Positions 11,998 through 24,968 of a stretch of DNA of 64,000 nucleotides are shown here, piece after piece (position 1 is the stretch's first letter; each line of letters begins with the position of its first letter). Origin of the DNA: Epithemia pelagica (Eukaryota > Bacillariophyta > Bacillariophyceae > Surirellales > Surirellaceae); the NCBI GenBank assembly GCA_946965045.2, contig OX337231.1, positions 62,001 to 126,000 of the forward strand, written 5' to 3'. Both the position numbers and the translations under genes were made by a program. A model generated the notes under the pieces. It saw only the letters and a program-made list of their open reading frames with translations, did not search any database and was not told where the DNA came from.

Positions 11998-13104
11998 TTA
12001 ACGGGAACCACCGCCATAATTGATCCAGGCCAAGGCAGCCTTGGCCGTGAAGCTCAGGACAATAAAGCCCTTTTCTCCCACCACGTAGTCATCGAAAAAG
12101 GCTGGTCTATCTTGATTCCACTGCAACCAAAACAAGACGGCAAAGGTGGCATCGAGCAAAAACAAGATGATCACAATGGTCCAGACAAAAATGGGTGGGT
12201 CGCCCTCCACGACACTGTAAAAAAAGTAATTGAAAATGACGGCCCAACTGGCCAAATGGGGCAACCAGGCGAGAATAAAGGGGAACCAGTTTTGGTACCG
12301 GTCACCATCGGCGCGGGCCTTGGCATTGATGGATTCGTGAATGGATCCCAACAACATGGTGGTGGCCGTCAAGCAAAAAATGGTAAAGAGAAGGTGAATG
12401 TCGGTAACACCGGCCAATTGGGCAATCATGATGCGCATGACACTGGCCGAAAGGGCATATTCGAACCACCGAAAGGGATTTTGATTGCGGGCAATGTAGT
12501 AATTGTACGTGGATTCAAACACGAGGGAGGCCAAGTGATTGCACCCACTCAGGGCCAAAAAGGCACCAGAATACCACGTGACACTGTAGCCATTGCCCAC
12601 TTGTTCACTTTCGGGAATGCCAAAGTTGCCATCGTCGCGGTCGTCCAAACTTCCCGGAAAGTGCGTAAACAAGAACCACTTGGTGTCGGCCTCGCTAAAC
12701 AATGACAAGTAGAAGCACAAGAAGGGAGGACGTTAGAGCTTTTCACAGGACAATGGCGATCCGATCCAGTCCATCATTGTTTCAGCTGTCTTGTTGCCAG
12801 AGTGTGGATATACAACTACTACTTACTAGGCAAGGTAAAAGAGAGCACCGGCTTGCAGAAACTGCACAATGGTGGCGGCAATGTTCCAATAACGCAAGTC
12901 CTCGGGAATTTCATTCAAATGGACAATGTCGAGAGGATTCTCAAACTCTTGTTCAATGCCTTCTTCATCGTCCTCGTCGTAATCGTCGTCATGATCCTTG
13001 GTGACGGTATCGTCTTGTTCCTCCTCATCGTCGTAATATTGGTCCTTGCTGCCCGAGGGCGGCACATCGCCCTCTTCCTCGCCGTACACATTGGCTTGTT
13101 GCAT
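11998..13104 (-). CDS. Heliorhodopsin 2, tandem paralogue
   Basis: Two exons, 13104-12827 and 12694-11998. The 132-bp intron (GTAAGT...TAG) is phase 2. The product is 324 residues. Intron position and phase are the same as in heliorhodopsin 1, and by eye about three quarters of the membrane domain is identical, so the two arose by duplication of an intron-bearing gene. E171 in FRWFEYALSASVM is the counterion position and K311 in GFIVLSFTAKAALAW is the Schiff-base lysine. The N-terminal ~68 residues are acidic but not alignable with the tail of its partner. Exon 1 would hit a TAG stop at the splice site if read through, so splicing is needed for a full-length product. Confidence 0.92.
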
Positions 13105-15956
13105 GATGATGAGAATGGATTTGTTTGTTGTTTTTGTTTGGTGGAATGTGTATTATTGGATGTGTATTGGATTGGTGGTTGCTGTGATTGTCCAGTAGGA
13201 GTCGTTGTCCTTTCCAGGTCAGATTTCTCTCTCTCGTCGTTTGCTCGCTGGTTTTTTTGGGTTTTTGGCGATGCGCACCAATTCTTGGAAGGCGAACGTT
13301 GTTTCAAACCAGTTTTGTGTGTGGTTCCGACTTCCCACGATCCATCGAGGTACGTCGTTCGACTCTTGGTTGGTGTATGATGCGGGCTTCGCTGTTTTTG
13401 GGGTGTCGCCGGAACTTGTTTGTGTGACACGCACCATCCCGGCGCGCTCGTACGGCCATGGGTCGCAGGTGCTATTGCCGTTGGCGATGGAGCGCATGCC
13501 ATTCGCGCAGGCCCATAGAAGCGCACGGCAACTCGTCTGGTCGCTGGTGTGGGAGACCTGTTGCCACAAAACGGAGGGTGTCCCCCTCCTCCTCGCCAAC
13601 CACCAATATCACGACAAGAACCACACAATCAATATAGCTTGTGGAGGATGGAGGAGCCTGAGAAGCACGCGCATCCTTCTTGTACTGAAATCATTACGCA
13701 CTCTCCTCTGCTGCTGGGGGAAAGGGAGGAACCGCAGTTCCATGGACCGGACCTTATGTGTGTGTGGTCCTGGTTGCAACAGTGTTCACCAACAAGAACG
13801 TGTCGGAACTACCTATCTCCTCCACGGACGACGACCCAAGGCTGGAGAGGATGGATTCGGATTCCCCAAAGAAATGGGGCTCCAGAGCGCGAGCACAAAC
13901 GCGTCATCCTGTCGCAACCAACCATGCACAAACGAAGTGTGATTCGAGGATTGACCCGCCGAGCCATGGAATGGTGAATGGTGTGATACGTTTATTTTGA
14001 GGACAAGACGAGGCTACCATGCAATGCGGTCGTCCCGAACGACGCATGGTCCCAGCCTTATTACATAAATCATCGTACGGTTGTAATGTGTAAACGGATG
14101 GTACTGGCTCGACCCGAGTGCGTGTCAGTCTGTGGTTGCGTTCGGCAGTGTACCACAGATGTTTCACTACTCCCGGGGCGAAGGAAGGAACGATATGTCC
14201 CATGCGCGTGGATCCATCGCTCAACAATGCACCCCCCTGGGACCGAGAACCGCACAGACACTTACACTACGATTCTCCAACAAGAAGAGGAGCTCCAGGA
14301 AAAGGAGGAAAAAGCTGGATGCTACGCATCGTTGTCGATCCGTTGGTTCACAACATACACTGCACAGACAGTGGGTTCCATGTATCTCTCTTCTTCTGGA
14401 CATTCGACAATGGCCCCATGTGGATAATTCATTTCGACAACCCATGGCGTTGTTGGGCAAAACAATTCTGCGGTTGCAACTCTCGTACCCGTAGGAGGAG
14501 AGGTACAGTGGCTGGCTTTGTCCTACAAACGTGGTGGTGACAGCGTGTTGCCCCTGTGATACTTACGTAACTACTTTGGTTGGTCGATTCTGGAGTGCCA
14601 ATGGATGAACCAAGACGGTGAGACACTTGTTTGGTAACCCCCCGTTGGATGATTGGTGGAATACCGCTCGTCTCGAAACCCGCAAGGAAACAAAGAACAA
14701 AAAGAGAACCACTCGTCCTCTACCCCAATCAATATACCCTTGTATATACATGTCCATTGTTGCTGCTCGTGGTGCGTACAGGTGTGAAGGGACCAGGACA
14801 TTTGTAGCGTCGTGGCGACTCCTTCTTGGTGCTGAAACTGTTTGGTTCGGCTGTAGTTTTGCCACTCTTGAGTGCAACAGTGAACCCCCATGTTCGATAC
14901 AAACAAAGAAAGAACAAGAGTGCCAGTGGTGGCAGGAACGAGGACCGACCGTCGTACCAACGGTGCTTTCGTCCGGTAGAAACACACGTCTGGTCCAAAA
15001 CAACACAACCAACAATCAACGACCTAGTAGAATAACATGCCATTCCGTCCTGTCGTTGCCTGTGGAAGCGAGTCATGGTTCTCCGCCGCTGTTACAACTC
15101 CTACGACAAGCCTGGAACGTCAGATTCCATCGGCAAGACGCTTTTTCTCTGTACTTTGTCAGAATAATGTTGGGACAGGGTGTGACTGAGGAAACAGACC
15201 AGTGCACGTCCACTTGCGTTCTGCTGTGTTGCAGGTTCCTCTCCTACAAGTGGAACCAATCATGGTCAGGCATTGGACTTGACTTGTACATCGTCCGCAG
15301 CTTGTTCTCGAACTATTCTCTTTCCTTTCGACTCGTCGGCAACGTCGATCGACCAAGATTTCCAACCAATGGTTCGCCATTTCTGTCAAAAGGCTTGTGT
15401 ACCGGACGTCATTGTCACAGACCAGGCGGACCCAGTCGAAACAAATCAAGCTTGTTTGGCTTACAGGACAGCCGTCAATCTTGAAATGAATTCAATTGCA
15501 GCACCATTCCGAAATCATCCTGGAATCGGGCGTGTGTTGAGGGCATTTCTTGCGGTTGTTCCGTTTTGGTCGTTGGTACTGGTGTTGCCCCCCTCCTGGT
15601 TCATGTCCGTTCCGTCCACGCTGGCTCCATGGATCCTAATGGTAGTACCAAACTGAGTTCCAGCAGGGCACGGCTCCACACACCAATAATGAAAATGGTG
15701 CCCCTTTACGTGTGGCTCGCTCCCTTGTGTGGACCCATGTTCCTCCTACAGCGGGCAGGACCAAGTGCCCTGTCATTCCTACCGTATTAGGGATCCTCAC
15801 AGTCTTTTTTCAATGCAATCGATTTCTGTGGTCCATGATATCGAGGAGGAGGAGATAATATAGTAACGGTGGAAGGGACGATGCGCTTTATATCAGAGAC
15901 TGGGAACCGAACCGCATGCTGGACAATGCGTCATCGACCCCTTATTAATACCATTC
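13105..15956. other. No defensible gene; contains a diverged relative of the tandem-array unit
   Basis: Several frames stay open for 100-290 codons on both strands (for example 13,205-13,942 and 14,618-15,484 plus), but they overlap, share no domain I recognise and have no consistent splice structure. At about 15,290-15,420 the DNA resembles the start of the array unit (compare 16,200-16,310), with indels that are not multiples of three. This may be an old, decayed duplicate of the array's left part. Confidence 0.4.
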
Positions 15957-16552
15957 CTTCCTGGCTGTCACACGGTTTGCAATGTTATTCGCCGAATACG
16001 CCAATCATGGAGGCAGACTCCGTGTCCCTTTTCTACCTTCTACTATTTATCGGTGCGAGCAAAACCGTCACGATTCGAATCCGCTGCTGCTTTGGAGGAA
16101 CTCGGCCAACGACAATTGGTGCACAGTTCCATGGAACGGAACTCACAAAATTTGGCGTTGTACTGACAAATCAGATTTCAATTGCTGCACATGTTACGCA
16201 ATTTGTTCTCGAACCATTCTCCTGCCTTTCGACTCGACGTCGTCGCGAAGCCGATCGACCAAGGCTTCCAACCAATGTGGTTTGCCATTTCTATCAGAAG
16301 GCTTGTGTTGTTCTATAGGCGGACGGTCATCTTGTTTGCTTACAGGACGGCCGCCAATTATGAAAGGAGCTGAGTTACAGAAGTATTCCGAAATGGATCA
16401 ACGCAACGCTTGAGAATCCTGGCCGTGTGTTCTCGGTGTCGCTCTCTCCTGTTGTTGTTTTAGTCTAACAGAGTCTAGCCTTGTCGATCTTCCGAATGGC
16501 ACGTTTTCTGCGACCGTGATTGGTCGCACGATGTGTCGAAACGGATCCCGAT

Positions 16553-17265
16553 TTATACGGGACTGACCCCGTAAATCAGTTGGGCGGATTCGGAACCTCC
16601 TCGATCATCCTCACAAACCATCACAGCATCGAATAATGGGACGTGGGACCAGTTGGAGTTGTAGGCATTCGGGGTTGACAAAGAAACCAGCTCACAACAA
16701 CAGAACATTGTCTCCATCGAGCCCGAGAAATGTGCGTCGTACCAATATGATGATTCTTTCCAAATCTGAAAAAAACTACAGTAGAAGAGTAAGATATTAA
16801 ATACCAAAAGAGACAGTATCTATTCCAACAAGAACTTGCACTAAAGAAGTCACACCAGCCAAAGGGTAGAAGTCGATGATTTCCTTGAGCATCGCACAGA
16901 CTGCCTTGTGGTGACGATCGGAAACACTCGTGAGCATCAACACACCATTTCGTTGTTGTTTTCATTGTAGAATGTTGTATAATTCGTTGATTCTTCATTG
17001 TTATCAGAGGGTGAGAGAAGCATATCTCTTCTTGTCCCCTCGTTGCAATTGTATCATACTCAAAGCTCCTCCTGATCATGACTGACATGGACAGATGGAA
17101 CAAGCCAGACGAGAATATCATGAGAGGAAGCGGACGGATGTCACAAGGAATCAACTCGTACTCGGAATAGCGTGGACGTTTCCCCGGTGGATTGTGGTGT
17201 GGTTTCTCCAGTCGTCCTCCTCCTTCGTACCAACCATAGTCTCGGTATCCTTGCACCAACCACAC
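16553..17265 (-). other. Possible decayed or spliced gene on the minus strand of array unit 1
   Basis: A 214-codon open frame (16,621-17,265) and a second frame (16,553-16,807) overlap here. Their equivalents are at 22,584-23,278 and 28,594-29,288 in the other units. The N-terminal part is Gly/Tyr/Arg-rich (GYRDYGWYEGGG), and another frame reads DRHHKAVCAMLKEIIDFYPL, which looks protein-like. No single splice model joins them with normal-sized introns and no family is recognised. Low confidence that any of this is translated. Confidence 0.2.
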
Positions 17266-17299
17266 AGGCTTGGATGCGGAGTGAGTCCTTTTCTAAAGC

Positions 17300-18958
17300 T
17301 CTGCTTAGCCATTCTCCCTTTATTCCCTTGTTGTTGGTTTTGAGCAATCGAATGACTCCACAGTGCTTTCGACTGTTCGTTTGTGTGGTGGGTCGTGCAG
17401 GGGAACGGCGTCAATCTCTTTCTCTCTGTCTCTCTCTCTTTCGAGACGACCACGAGACAACATGCTCCCCATTCCTCCTCGTGTCTGGACTGTACCCCGA
17501 ACAGCTCTGATTGTAGGTGTTGTGGTGCAAAAAGTCGGTCCTGATTGGTCCCCCTGGTCAGCACAGTGTGGCACTCATTCCAACCGAGCGCACTTGCAAT
17601 CCTCCTCGTGCGTTTTGGTTTGGGAATTCTCCGAGCAGCAACAAGGACAACCGACATGGAATTCCTGGTGGATTTTGTCCTGGCGGCTTGTCTCGTCTCG
17701 CGTCAATATCAACGACCGATTCACCACCAAGCAGCATTCCATGACATGACGACTCGTGTTCTGGCTGGCACTGGTCATTCGTATTGGTGGAGAACATCCG
17801 GAGTTTTATTTCCATGTCCGTTGGGTCGTTCCCATTCTCTCTATACTTCCTTGTATTATGTTGACTGTCTCCTTCTTCTCCTTGATCCAAATCAATGCCT
17901 TTGTTTCTTCTTTTGGGCTGTGTTTGGACAGCCATTTTGGTTGGACTGCAGGCAGTGAGTGTGGTGCAGAATGACCACAGTCCGTTTGGCGATTTTGTGG
18001 TGGTGGTCCGACAGGTCCATGTCGGTCGACTCGCAGAGCTGCGCGCTCGACGGATTGAGAGCTCGCAGTCGCCGTTGCTGACAGACAGTATCAATGCGAA
18101 CAACCGACACAGACTGACTTTAGCTGAATGATCGACCACGAGCAAATGACATCAATTACTGACTGACTGACAATAGTTTCTGGTCGTCGATCGTCGATAC
18201 CAAGGATGCAAGTTCGTCGCGTCGCCACCCACGGCCTGACGTGACACGTTTGACGAATGACGAACATCTGACGAACTGGACGAAAGAACGTCACCCTCGA
18301 CCAACTGGGATACACACAGGGCAACGACATTACGAGCAGCTACACTCCCAACGCACGCGCGAGCCTCGCCAGCGACCAATCTCCACCATCTCAGAAACCC
18401 AAAATTCACTATACCCCTAATTAGTGGAAGAGTTTTTCATTAAATGTAAGACCCCGAGCATCCGATTTTTGACCAAAACCATCCGAGCCAACTTAGGACG
18501 CCTTAACGACAGCAATGCCCAACCTCCGACTCTGATGTAAGTATCCAATTCACTTGAGAAATAACAACTCTAGTGCACTGTATAGTTAGATCAGCATCAG
18601 CGCACCTTCATCGATGCTCAATTACGCTCCCAAAAGCGCCCTCGGCTGAGACACCAAAATATGAGGGAGATGCACTACTGACACTCGGCTCACTCGATCG
18701 CCCACCCTACGGAACATTTTTTTTATACGTAATTGTATAGAGCATAACAATTGAGTCGCAGGTTATTCGTCGTTCAATCACCCATTTCAAAGTTTGGGCC
18801 TCTCTTCCGAAAGGAGCATCCGATGACTCCAACATGCCCAATCGAGCAATTTATCATGGATTACTCCTCCATCTCTGCACAGATCAGCAACCCCCGTTGC
18901 TAAAGTTGACTTCATATACAGAAGGATCCTTTGGCAAGCCTGTTTTTTGTTTCATCCA
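17300..18958. other. Array unit 1 interior upstream of the zinc-finger gene
   Basis: Frames on both strands stay open in 17,545-18,145 without agreeing on one product; two of them (about 17,756-17,974 and 17,895-18,131) have hydrophobic stretches. 18,420-18,830 is AT-richer and stop-rich, and fits a promoter or leader for the gene starting at 18,959. The same content recurs in units 2 and 3. Confidence 0.35.
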
Positions 18959-21688
18959 ATGGACGAGAAAAAACCTCCTCCTATCCGCCGTTCAGACAGG
19001 CAAATTCAGCTTCTCCCCCCTTCACCGAACCAACAAACTCGATCCACTCGTCTCAAGAAAGGTGTGTCGGTGGAACAAAGCTTCAAAGAACGCGAACGAA
19101 TCGCCCGCATTTGCAGAAATTTTCGGAAGGAAGAGTTTAAGCCTTGTTCGGTGTTCGGACAAGATCGAGTTGCTAGGTTTCGTGGTGGTTTCTTCTTCTG
19201 TGGCAATTGTACGATGGCTGACAATCAAGAACTTGCCAACCCTGACCGAGAGATCAACCGTTTCTCTGGTCAATACAAGTGCAGAGCCCGTCATCGAACG
19301 ACTATATACCCTACGGATCGCATGATAGACGAGAGAGAGAGAGAGAAAGAAAAGAACAAAAGGAAACAGTCTGCCATGAAGACAGCTCCCATCCAACCCG
19401 TCACTGAGCCGTCGACGACCGTCAATCTAGACAAGGATGACCTTCCTCTCGAAGTTCCTGTACCAAAGAAGAAACGCAAACCCAAGTTTCGATTGAGTAC
19501 TCGTCGTAAAAAGAGTCGCAAAACCGAGCCTCCTGTTGTCTCGTACCAAAATGAGGGTGAATCATCTGCCACGGAAACTCAATCGAAGCAAAGTTCTTTT
19601 GAGTTGGAAAACAAACCAAACCAAGTTCCTTCCGAGTCTGAAAACCAATCCACAACAGAATCACAATCCAAGCAAACTTCTGTCGGGTCCGACAACGAAC
19701 CTGCAACTCAATCCAAGCAAGCGCATTCCGACTCCGACAAACAAGCTGACGTTGATGAAGATTCTTCTTCTGATTCATCCGACGAAGAAGTTATACAATT
19801 CCTAGATCAATGGTGTCAAAACGACCCTATTGATTTAACCAAGACTGTTTCCCCCCGTTGTGGCTCGCCCCCTCCGCCTTTGCCTGTTACGACGTCGCAG
19901 AATACGGAAGGCCAAGAGAACTTCGCTGCACCAGTTCCGTGTCCTCCTCACATCTTACCGTCACAAATGTTCCCAGTAGCTGAGATGACCGACCAAATTG
20001 CCACTCTCCGTGACAAATTAGAGAAGGCGAACAACGACAAAGTCCGCCTCCAACGTCTTCTTGCGTCGGAAAGGAAGAACAGCAAGTCTCGGTACGACCG
20101 AATCCGATATCTCGAGAGAATTCTCGCCAGTCGACAAGAAAGTAAGGAACTCATGCATGTTCCCACAACATGTTCAAAAAAAGAGAACGCGGACACAATC
20201 GTTCTGCATGTCAGGGATGTCATCGAAGAGGCCGTTAGCCGACATGGTACCGACAGTCATCGTGCTACAACATTCTTCAATCAACTGGCCTTGATGCTCA
20301 TTTATGGTGGCGTCCATCACAACCAGTTAAGAGACTGCATTGTGAAGCAAGTTGGCAAATATTTGCGCGCCAATGTATTCACCCCGTTTGAAATTCTCCG
20401 GCAAATGGACTTGGCTGGTGGTCGCTTGAGTTACTCTGGAGTGGAGGTGTTACGACGATGCGAGACGAAAGGCGCCAAAGGGATACACACCATCCTTCCT
20501 TCGGCCGCAGCATTAAAGGCGTATGCATCACATGTGGAAGCATATGCTGACACATTCATCCCCTTCAAGATGATCCGCAACTTGAAAGACCATTCTGAGG
20601 GCTTCTATTTCCGCGGAGCGGACATGATGACCCATGTACTCGAGACCCAAGACATGATCGCAAACGAGGCCCAAGAATCCAACCGAACGGTGTCGATGTC
20701 GATGGACGCCGCGAGATTGAGTAACAATTTGACTCACACCCTTGGCGGCTTCAAATTCAACGATGAAAGCAACCCTCTAAAACAGTCTTTAATGGCTGTT
20801 TACCCCCAGGTTTGCATACTTTGCAAGGAAACCAAGGCTACGACTCGTGGCATTTTCGCCATGATGCATAAGGAAAACAAGGAAGCAGGCGATACAGTGC
20901 TTCCGTCAGAATACGGGGTTGAGAAGATAAGCACTCCCTTCGATTCAGACATGTGTTCCGATTGGAAACTTTCTGACAAGGGAGGTGCCGCCAAGAACGT
21001 TACGTACCCATGTAGTAAATGCAACATCACCAGTGCGCATCTCGCCTCTCCAAACGCCGCCATGGAGCAGTGAAAATGGTGTATTGAGCTTGGCTACACC
21101 GAATTAGAGGACTGGAACTGCTACCATTCCTCTATGTGTACCGAGGAATTCATCGGTAAACTCGAGGTGGATGTGAAACAATTCAAGAAAGAGATGCCAA
21201 CGATCTCTAAGAAACTTGAATCTTTGTGGAAAAAGTCCAAGATCAAAGTTAATCGGACCGAAGACCCGAGACTCAGTGCCACTCCAATCGAAAAGACTGC
21301 ATTGACATCGATTCATTTCGACATAGCCGCGGCCACAATCGAACGTCGTCGAATGTACTCTGAACATTTGTCGGACGACCTTACAATACGCCATATGGAT
21401 CTGTCCGGAACAATGCAGGAACAACAAGACAGACTCAAGCATCAGCCCTCTCTGGATGGATGGATGGAACGCAGCAGTAGCAGCAACCACCACCACCACC
21501 GTAACCACTCGTTGAGTTGTGAAAAAGACTGTTTCGTCACACACACACGCAGCAATCCACCCGAGTCTTTGGGAGTAGAGTGGTGTGGTTCCATACCACA
21601 CACACACACAAACCCAACAAGAAAGACGACAGGAGACAGGATTCACCAGGACAAGCGACACACGCGGTGCTTCCAAACCAGTTCCTAA
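18959..21688 (+). pseudogene. Array gene copy 1: Ser/Lys-rich protein with Cys cluster, in-frame TGA, 3' truncated
   Basis: An ATG at 18,959 opens 704 codons to a TGA at 21,071-21,073. The same frame then continues to 21,688. Residues 1-310 are charged and low complexity, with basic nuclear-signal-like runs (PKKKRKPKFR) and Ser/Gln/Lys repeats. Residues about 345-405 form a coiled coil (MTDQIATLRDKLEKANNDK onward). The rest is globular, ending in a Cys cluster (YPCSKCN ... stop ... WCIELG ... WNCYHSSMC) that spans the TGA. From 21,446 the frame runs into linker DNA and loses the true C-terminus seen in copy 3. The family is unrecognised; copy 3 suggests a mobile-element or transposase-like gene. 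Confidence 0.6.
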
Positions 21689-21969
21689 AGCGCACAACAC
21701 GTTTCTACGAGTTCCACACCCTCTTCTCGATTGACTGTCGCTCTCGTTACCAGCCAGCAAGAATAAGAAGAACCATGAAACAAGTGGTGGTGGTGGTACT
21801 CTTGGTTGGTATCGACGACAATGACACATTAGACAAGATCCGCACTCACCCACCTTGTCTCCTGGTGTTTGACTGTTTTCCTTGTCCATGATGCGAACCC
21901 AAACGGCCGTTGCTTGGTGTTGCGTCGTGGCATGTCTGGCTCACAACGGTGGTCAGTGTTGTGGGTTTT
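21446..21969 (+). repeat. Linker 1 between array units 1 and 2
   Basis: Present only after units 1 and 2 (second copy 27,456-27,979). It contains short GGAT, CCA and CA runs near 21,463-21,610 and no recognisable gene. An ATG at 21,890 opens a frame with a possible signal peptide (TAVAWCCVVACLA) that crosses into unit 2, then stops within about 55 codons. Confidence 0.8.
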
Positions 21970-24968
21970 CTTCCTGGCTGTCACACGGTTTGCAATGTTA
22001 TTCGCCGAATACGCCAATCATGGAGGCAGACTCCGTGTCCCTTTTCTAGCTTCTACTATTTATCGGTGCGAGCAGAACCGTCACGATTCGAATCCGCTGC
22101 TGCTTTGGAGGAACTCGGCCAACGACAATTGGTGCACAGTTCCATGGAACGGAACTCACAAAATTTGGCGTTGTACTGACAAATCAGATTTCAATTGCTG
22201 CACATGTTACGCAATTTGTTCTCGAACCATTCTCCTGCCTTTCGACTCGGCCTCGTCGTCAAGCCGATCGACCAAGGTTTCCAACCAATGTGGTTTGCCA
22301 TTTCTATCAGAAGGCTTGTGTTGTTCTAGAGGCGGACGGTCATCTTGTTTGCTTACAGGACGGCCGCCAATTATGAAAGGAGCTGAGTTACAGAAGTATT
22401 CCGAAATGGATCAACGCAACGCTTGAGAATCCTGGCCGTGTGTTCTCGGTGTCGCTCTCTCCTGTTGTTGTTTTAGTCTAACAGAGTCTAGCCTTGTCGA
22501 TCTTCCGAATGGCACGTTTTCTGCGACCGTGATTGGTCGCACGATGTGTCGAAACGGATCCCGATTTATACGGGACTGACCCCTTAAATCAGTCGGGCGG
22601 ATTCGGAACCTCCTCGATCATCCTCACAAACCATCACAGCATCGAATAATGGGACGTGGGACCAGTTGGAGTTGTAGGCATTCGGGGTTGACAAAGAAAC
22701 CAGCTCACAACAACAGAACATTGTCTCCATCGAGCCCGAGAAATGTGCGTCGTACCAATATGATGATTCTTTCCAAATCTGAAAAAAACTACAGTAGAAG
22801 AGTAAGATATTAAATACCAAAAGAGACAGTATCTATTCCAACAAGAACTTGCACTAAAGAAGTCACACCAGCCAAAGGGTAGAAGTCGATGATTTCCTTG
22901 AGCATCGCACAGACTGCCTTGTGGTGACGATCGGAAACACTCGTGAGCATCAACACACCATTTCGTTGTTGTTTTCATTGTAGAATGTTGTATAATTCGT
23001 TGATTCTTCATTGTTATCAGAGGGTGAGAGAAGCATATCTCATCTTGTCCCCTCGTTGCAATTGTATCATACTCAAAGCTCCTCCTGATCATGACTGACA
23101 TGGACAGATGGAACAAGCCAGACGAGAATATCATGAGAGGAAGCGGACGGATGTCACAAGGAATCAACTCGTACTCGGAATAGCGTGGACGTTTCGCCGG
23201 TGGATTGTGGTGTGGTTTCTCCAGTCGTCCTCCTCCTTCGTACCAACCATAGTCTCGGTATCCTTGCACCAACCACACAGGCTTGGATGCGGAGTGAGTC
23301 TTTTTCTAAAGCTCTGCTTAGCCATTCTCCCTTTGTTCCCTTGTTGTTGGTTTTGAGCAATCGAATGACTCCACAGTGCTTTCGACTGTTCGTTTGTGGG
23401 TCGTGCAGGGAAACGGCGTCAATCTCTTTCTCTCTGTCTCTCTCTCTCTTTCGAGACGACCACGAGACAACATGCTCCCCATTCCTCCTCGTGTCTGGAC
23501 TGTACCCCGAACAGCTCTGATTGTAGGTGTTGTGGTGCAAAAAGTCGGTCCTGATTGGTCCCCCTGGTCAGCACAGTGTGGCACTCATTCCAACCGAGCG
23601 CACTTGCAATCCTCCTAGTGCGTTTTGGTTTGGGAATTCTCCGAGCAGCAACAAGGACAACCGACATGGAATTCCTGGTGGATTTTGTCCTGGCGGCTTG
23701 TCTCGTCTCGCGTCAATATCAACGACCGATTCACCACCAAGCAGCATTCCATGACATGACGACTCGTGTTCTGGCTGGCACTGGTCATTCGTATTGGTGG
23801 AGAACATCCGGAGTTTTATTTCCATGTCCGTTGGGTCGTTCCCATTCTCTCTATGCTTCCTTGTATTATGTTGACTGTCTCCTTCTTCTCCTTGATCCAA
23901 ATCAATGCCTTTGTTTCTTCTTTTGGGCTGTGTTTGGACAGCCATTTTGGTTGGACTGCAGGCAGTGAGTGTGGTGCAGAATGACCACAGTCCGTTTGGC
24001 GATTTTGTGGTGGTGGTCCGACAGGTCCATGTCGGTCGACTCGCAGAGCTGCGCGCTCGACGGATTGAGAGCTCGCAGTCGCCGTTGCTGACAGACAGTA
24101 TCAATGCGAACAACCGACACAGACTGACTTTAGCTGAATGATCGACCACGAGCAAATGACATCAATTACTGACTGACTGACAATAGTTTCTGGTCGTCGA
24201 TCGTCGATACCAAGGATGCAAGTTCGTCGCGTCGCCACCCACGGCCTGACGTGACACGTTTGACGAATGACGAACATCTGACGAACTGGACGAAAGAACG
24301 TCACCCTCGACCAACTGGGATACACACAGGGCAACGACATTACGAGCAGCTACACTCCCAACGCACGCGCGAGCCTCGCCAGCGACCAATCTCCACCATC
24401 TCAGAAACCCAAAATTCACTATACCCCTAATTAGTGGAAGAGTTTTTCATTAAATGTAAGACCCCGAGCATCCGATTTTTGACCAAAACCATCCGAGCCA
24501 ACTTAGGACGCCTTAACGACAGCAATGCCCAACCTCCGACTCTGATGTAAGTATCCAATTCACTTGAGAAATAACAACTCTAGTGCACTGTATAGTTAGA
24601 TCAGCATCAGCGCACCTTCATCGATGCTCAATTACGCTCCCAAAAGCGCCCTCGGCTGAGACACCAAAATATGAGGGAGATGCACTACTGACACTCGGCT
24701 CACTCGATCGCCCACCCTACGGAACATTTTTTTTATACGTAATTGTATAGAGCATAACAATTGAGTCGCAGGTTATTCGTCGTTCAATCATCCATTTCAA
24801 AGTTTGGGCCTCTCTTCCGAAAGGAGCATCCGATGACTCCAACATGCCCAATCGAGCAATGTATCATGGATTACTCCTCCATCTCTGCACAGATCAGCAA
24901 CCCCCGTTGCTAAAGTTGACTTCATATACAGAAGGATCCTTTGGCAAGCCTGTTTTTTGTTTCATCCA

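Noticed and set aside
13205-13942. A 245-codon plus-strand frame upstream of heliorhodopsin 2
   Set aside because: It overlaps other equally long frames, lacks a domain and probably lies in the promoter and leader of the minus-strand gene.
14618-15484. A 288-codon plus-strand frame
   Set aside because: Composition and overlap with frames on both strands suggest chance; part of it covers the diverged array relic, where indels break any frame.
16766-16804. A 39-bp intron joining two minus-strand protein-like pieces in the array unit
   Set aside because: GT and AG are present, but 39 bp is far below the other introns here and the joined product has no recognisable family.
21104-21889. Minus-strand frame of 261 codons crossing the array unit and linker (also 27,114-27,899)
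   Set aside because: It opposes the conserved plus-strand gene, has no domain and is shortened in unit 3; a chance frame.
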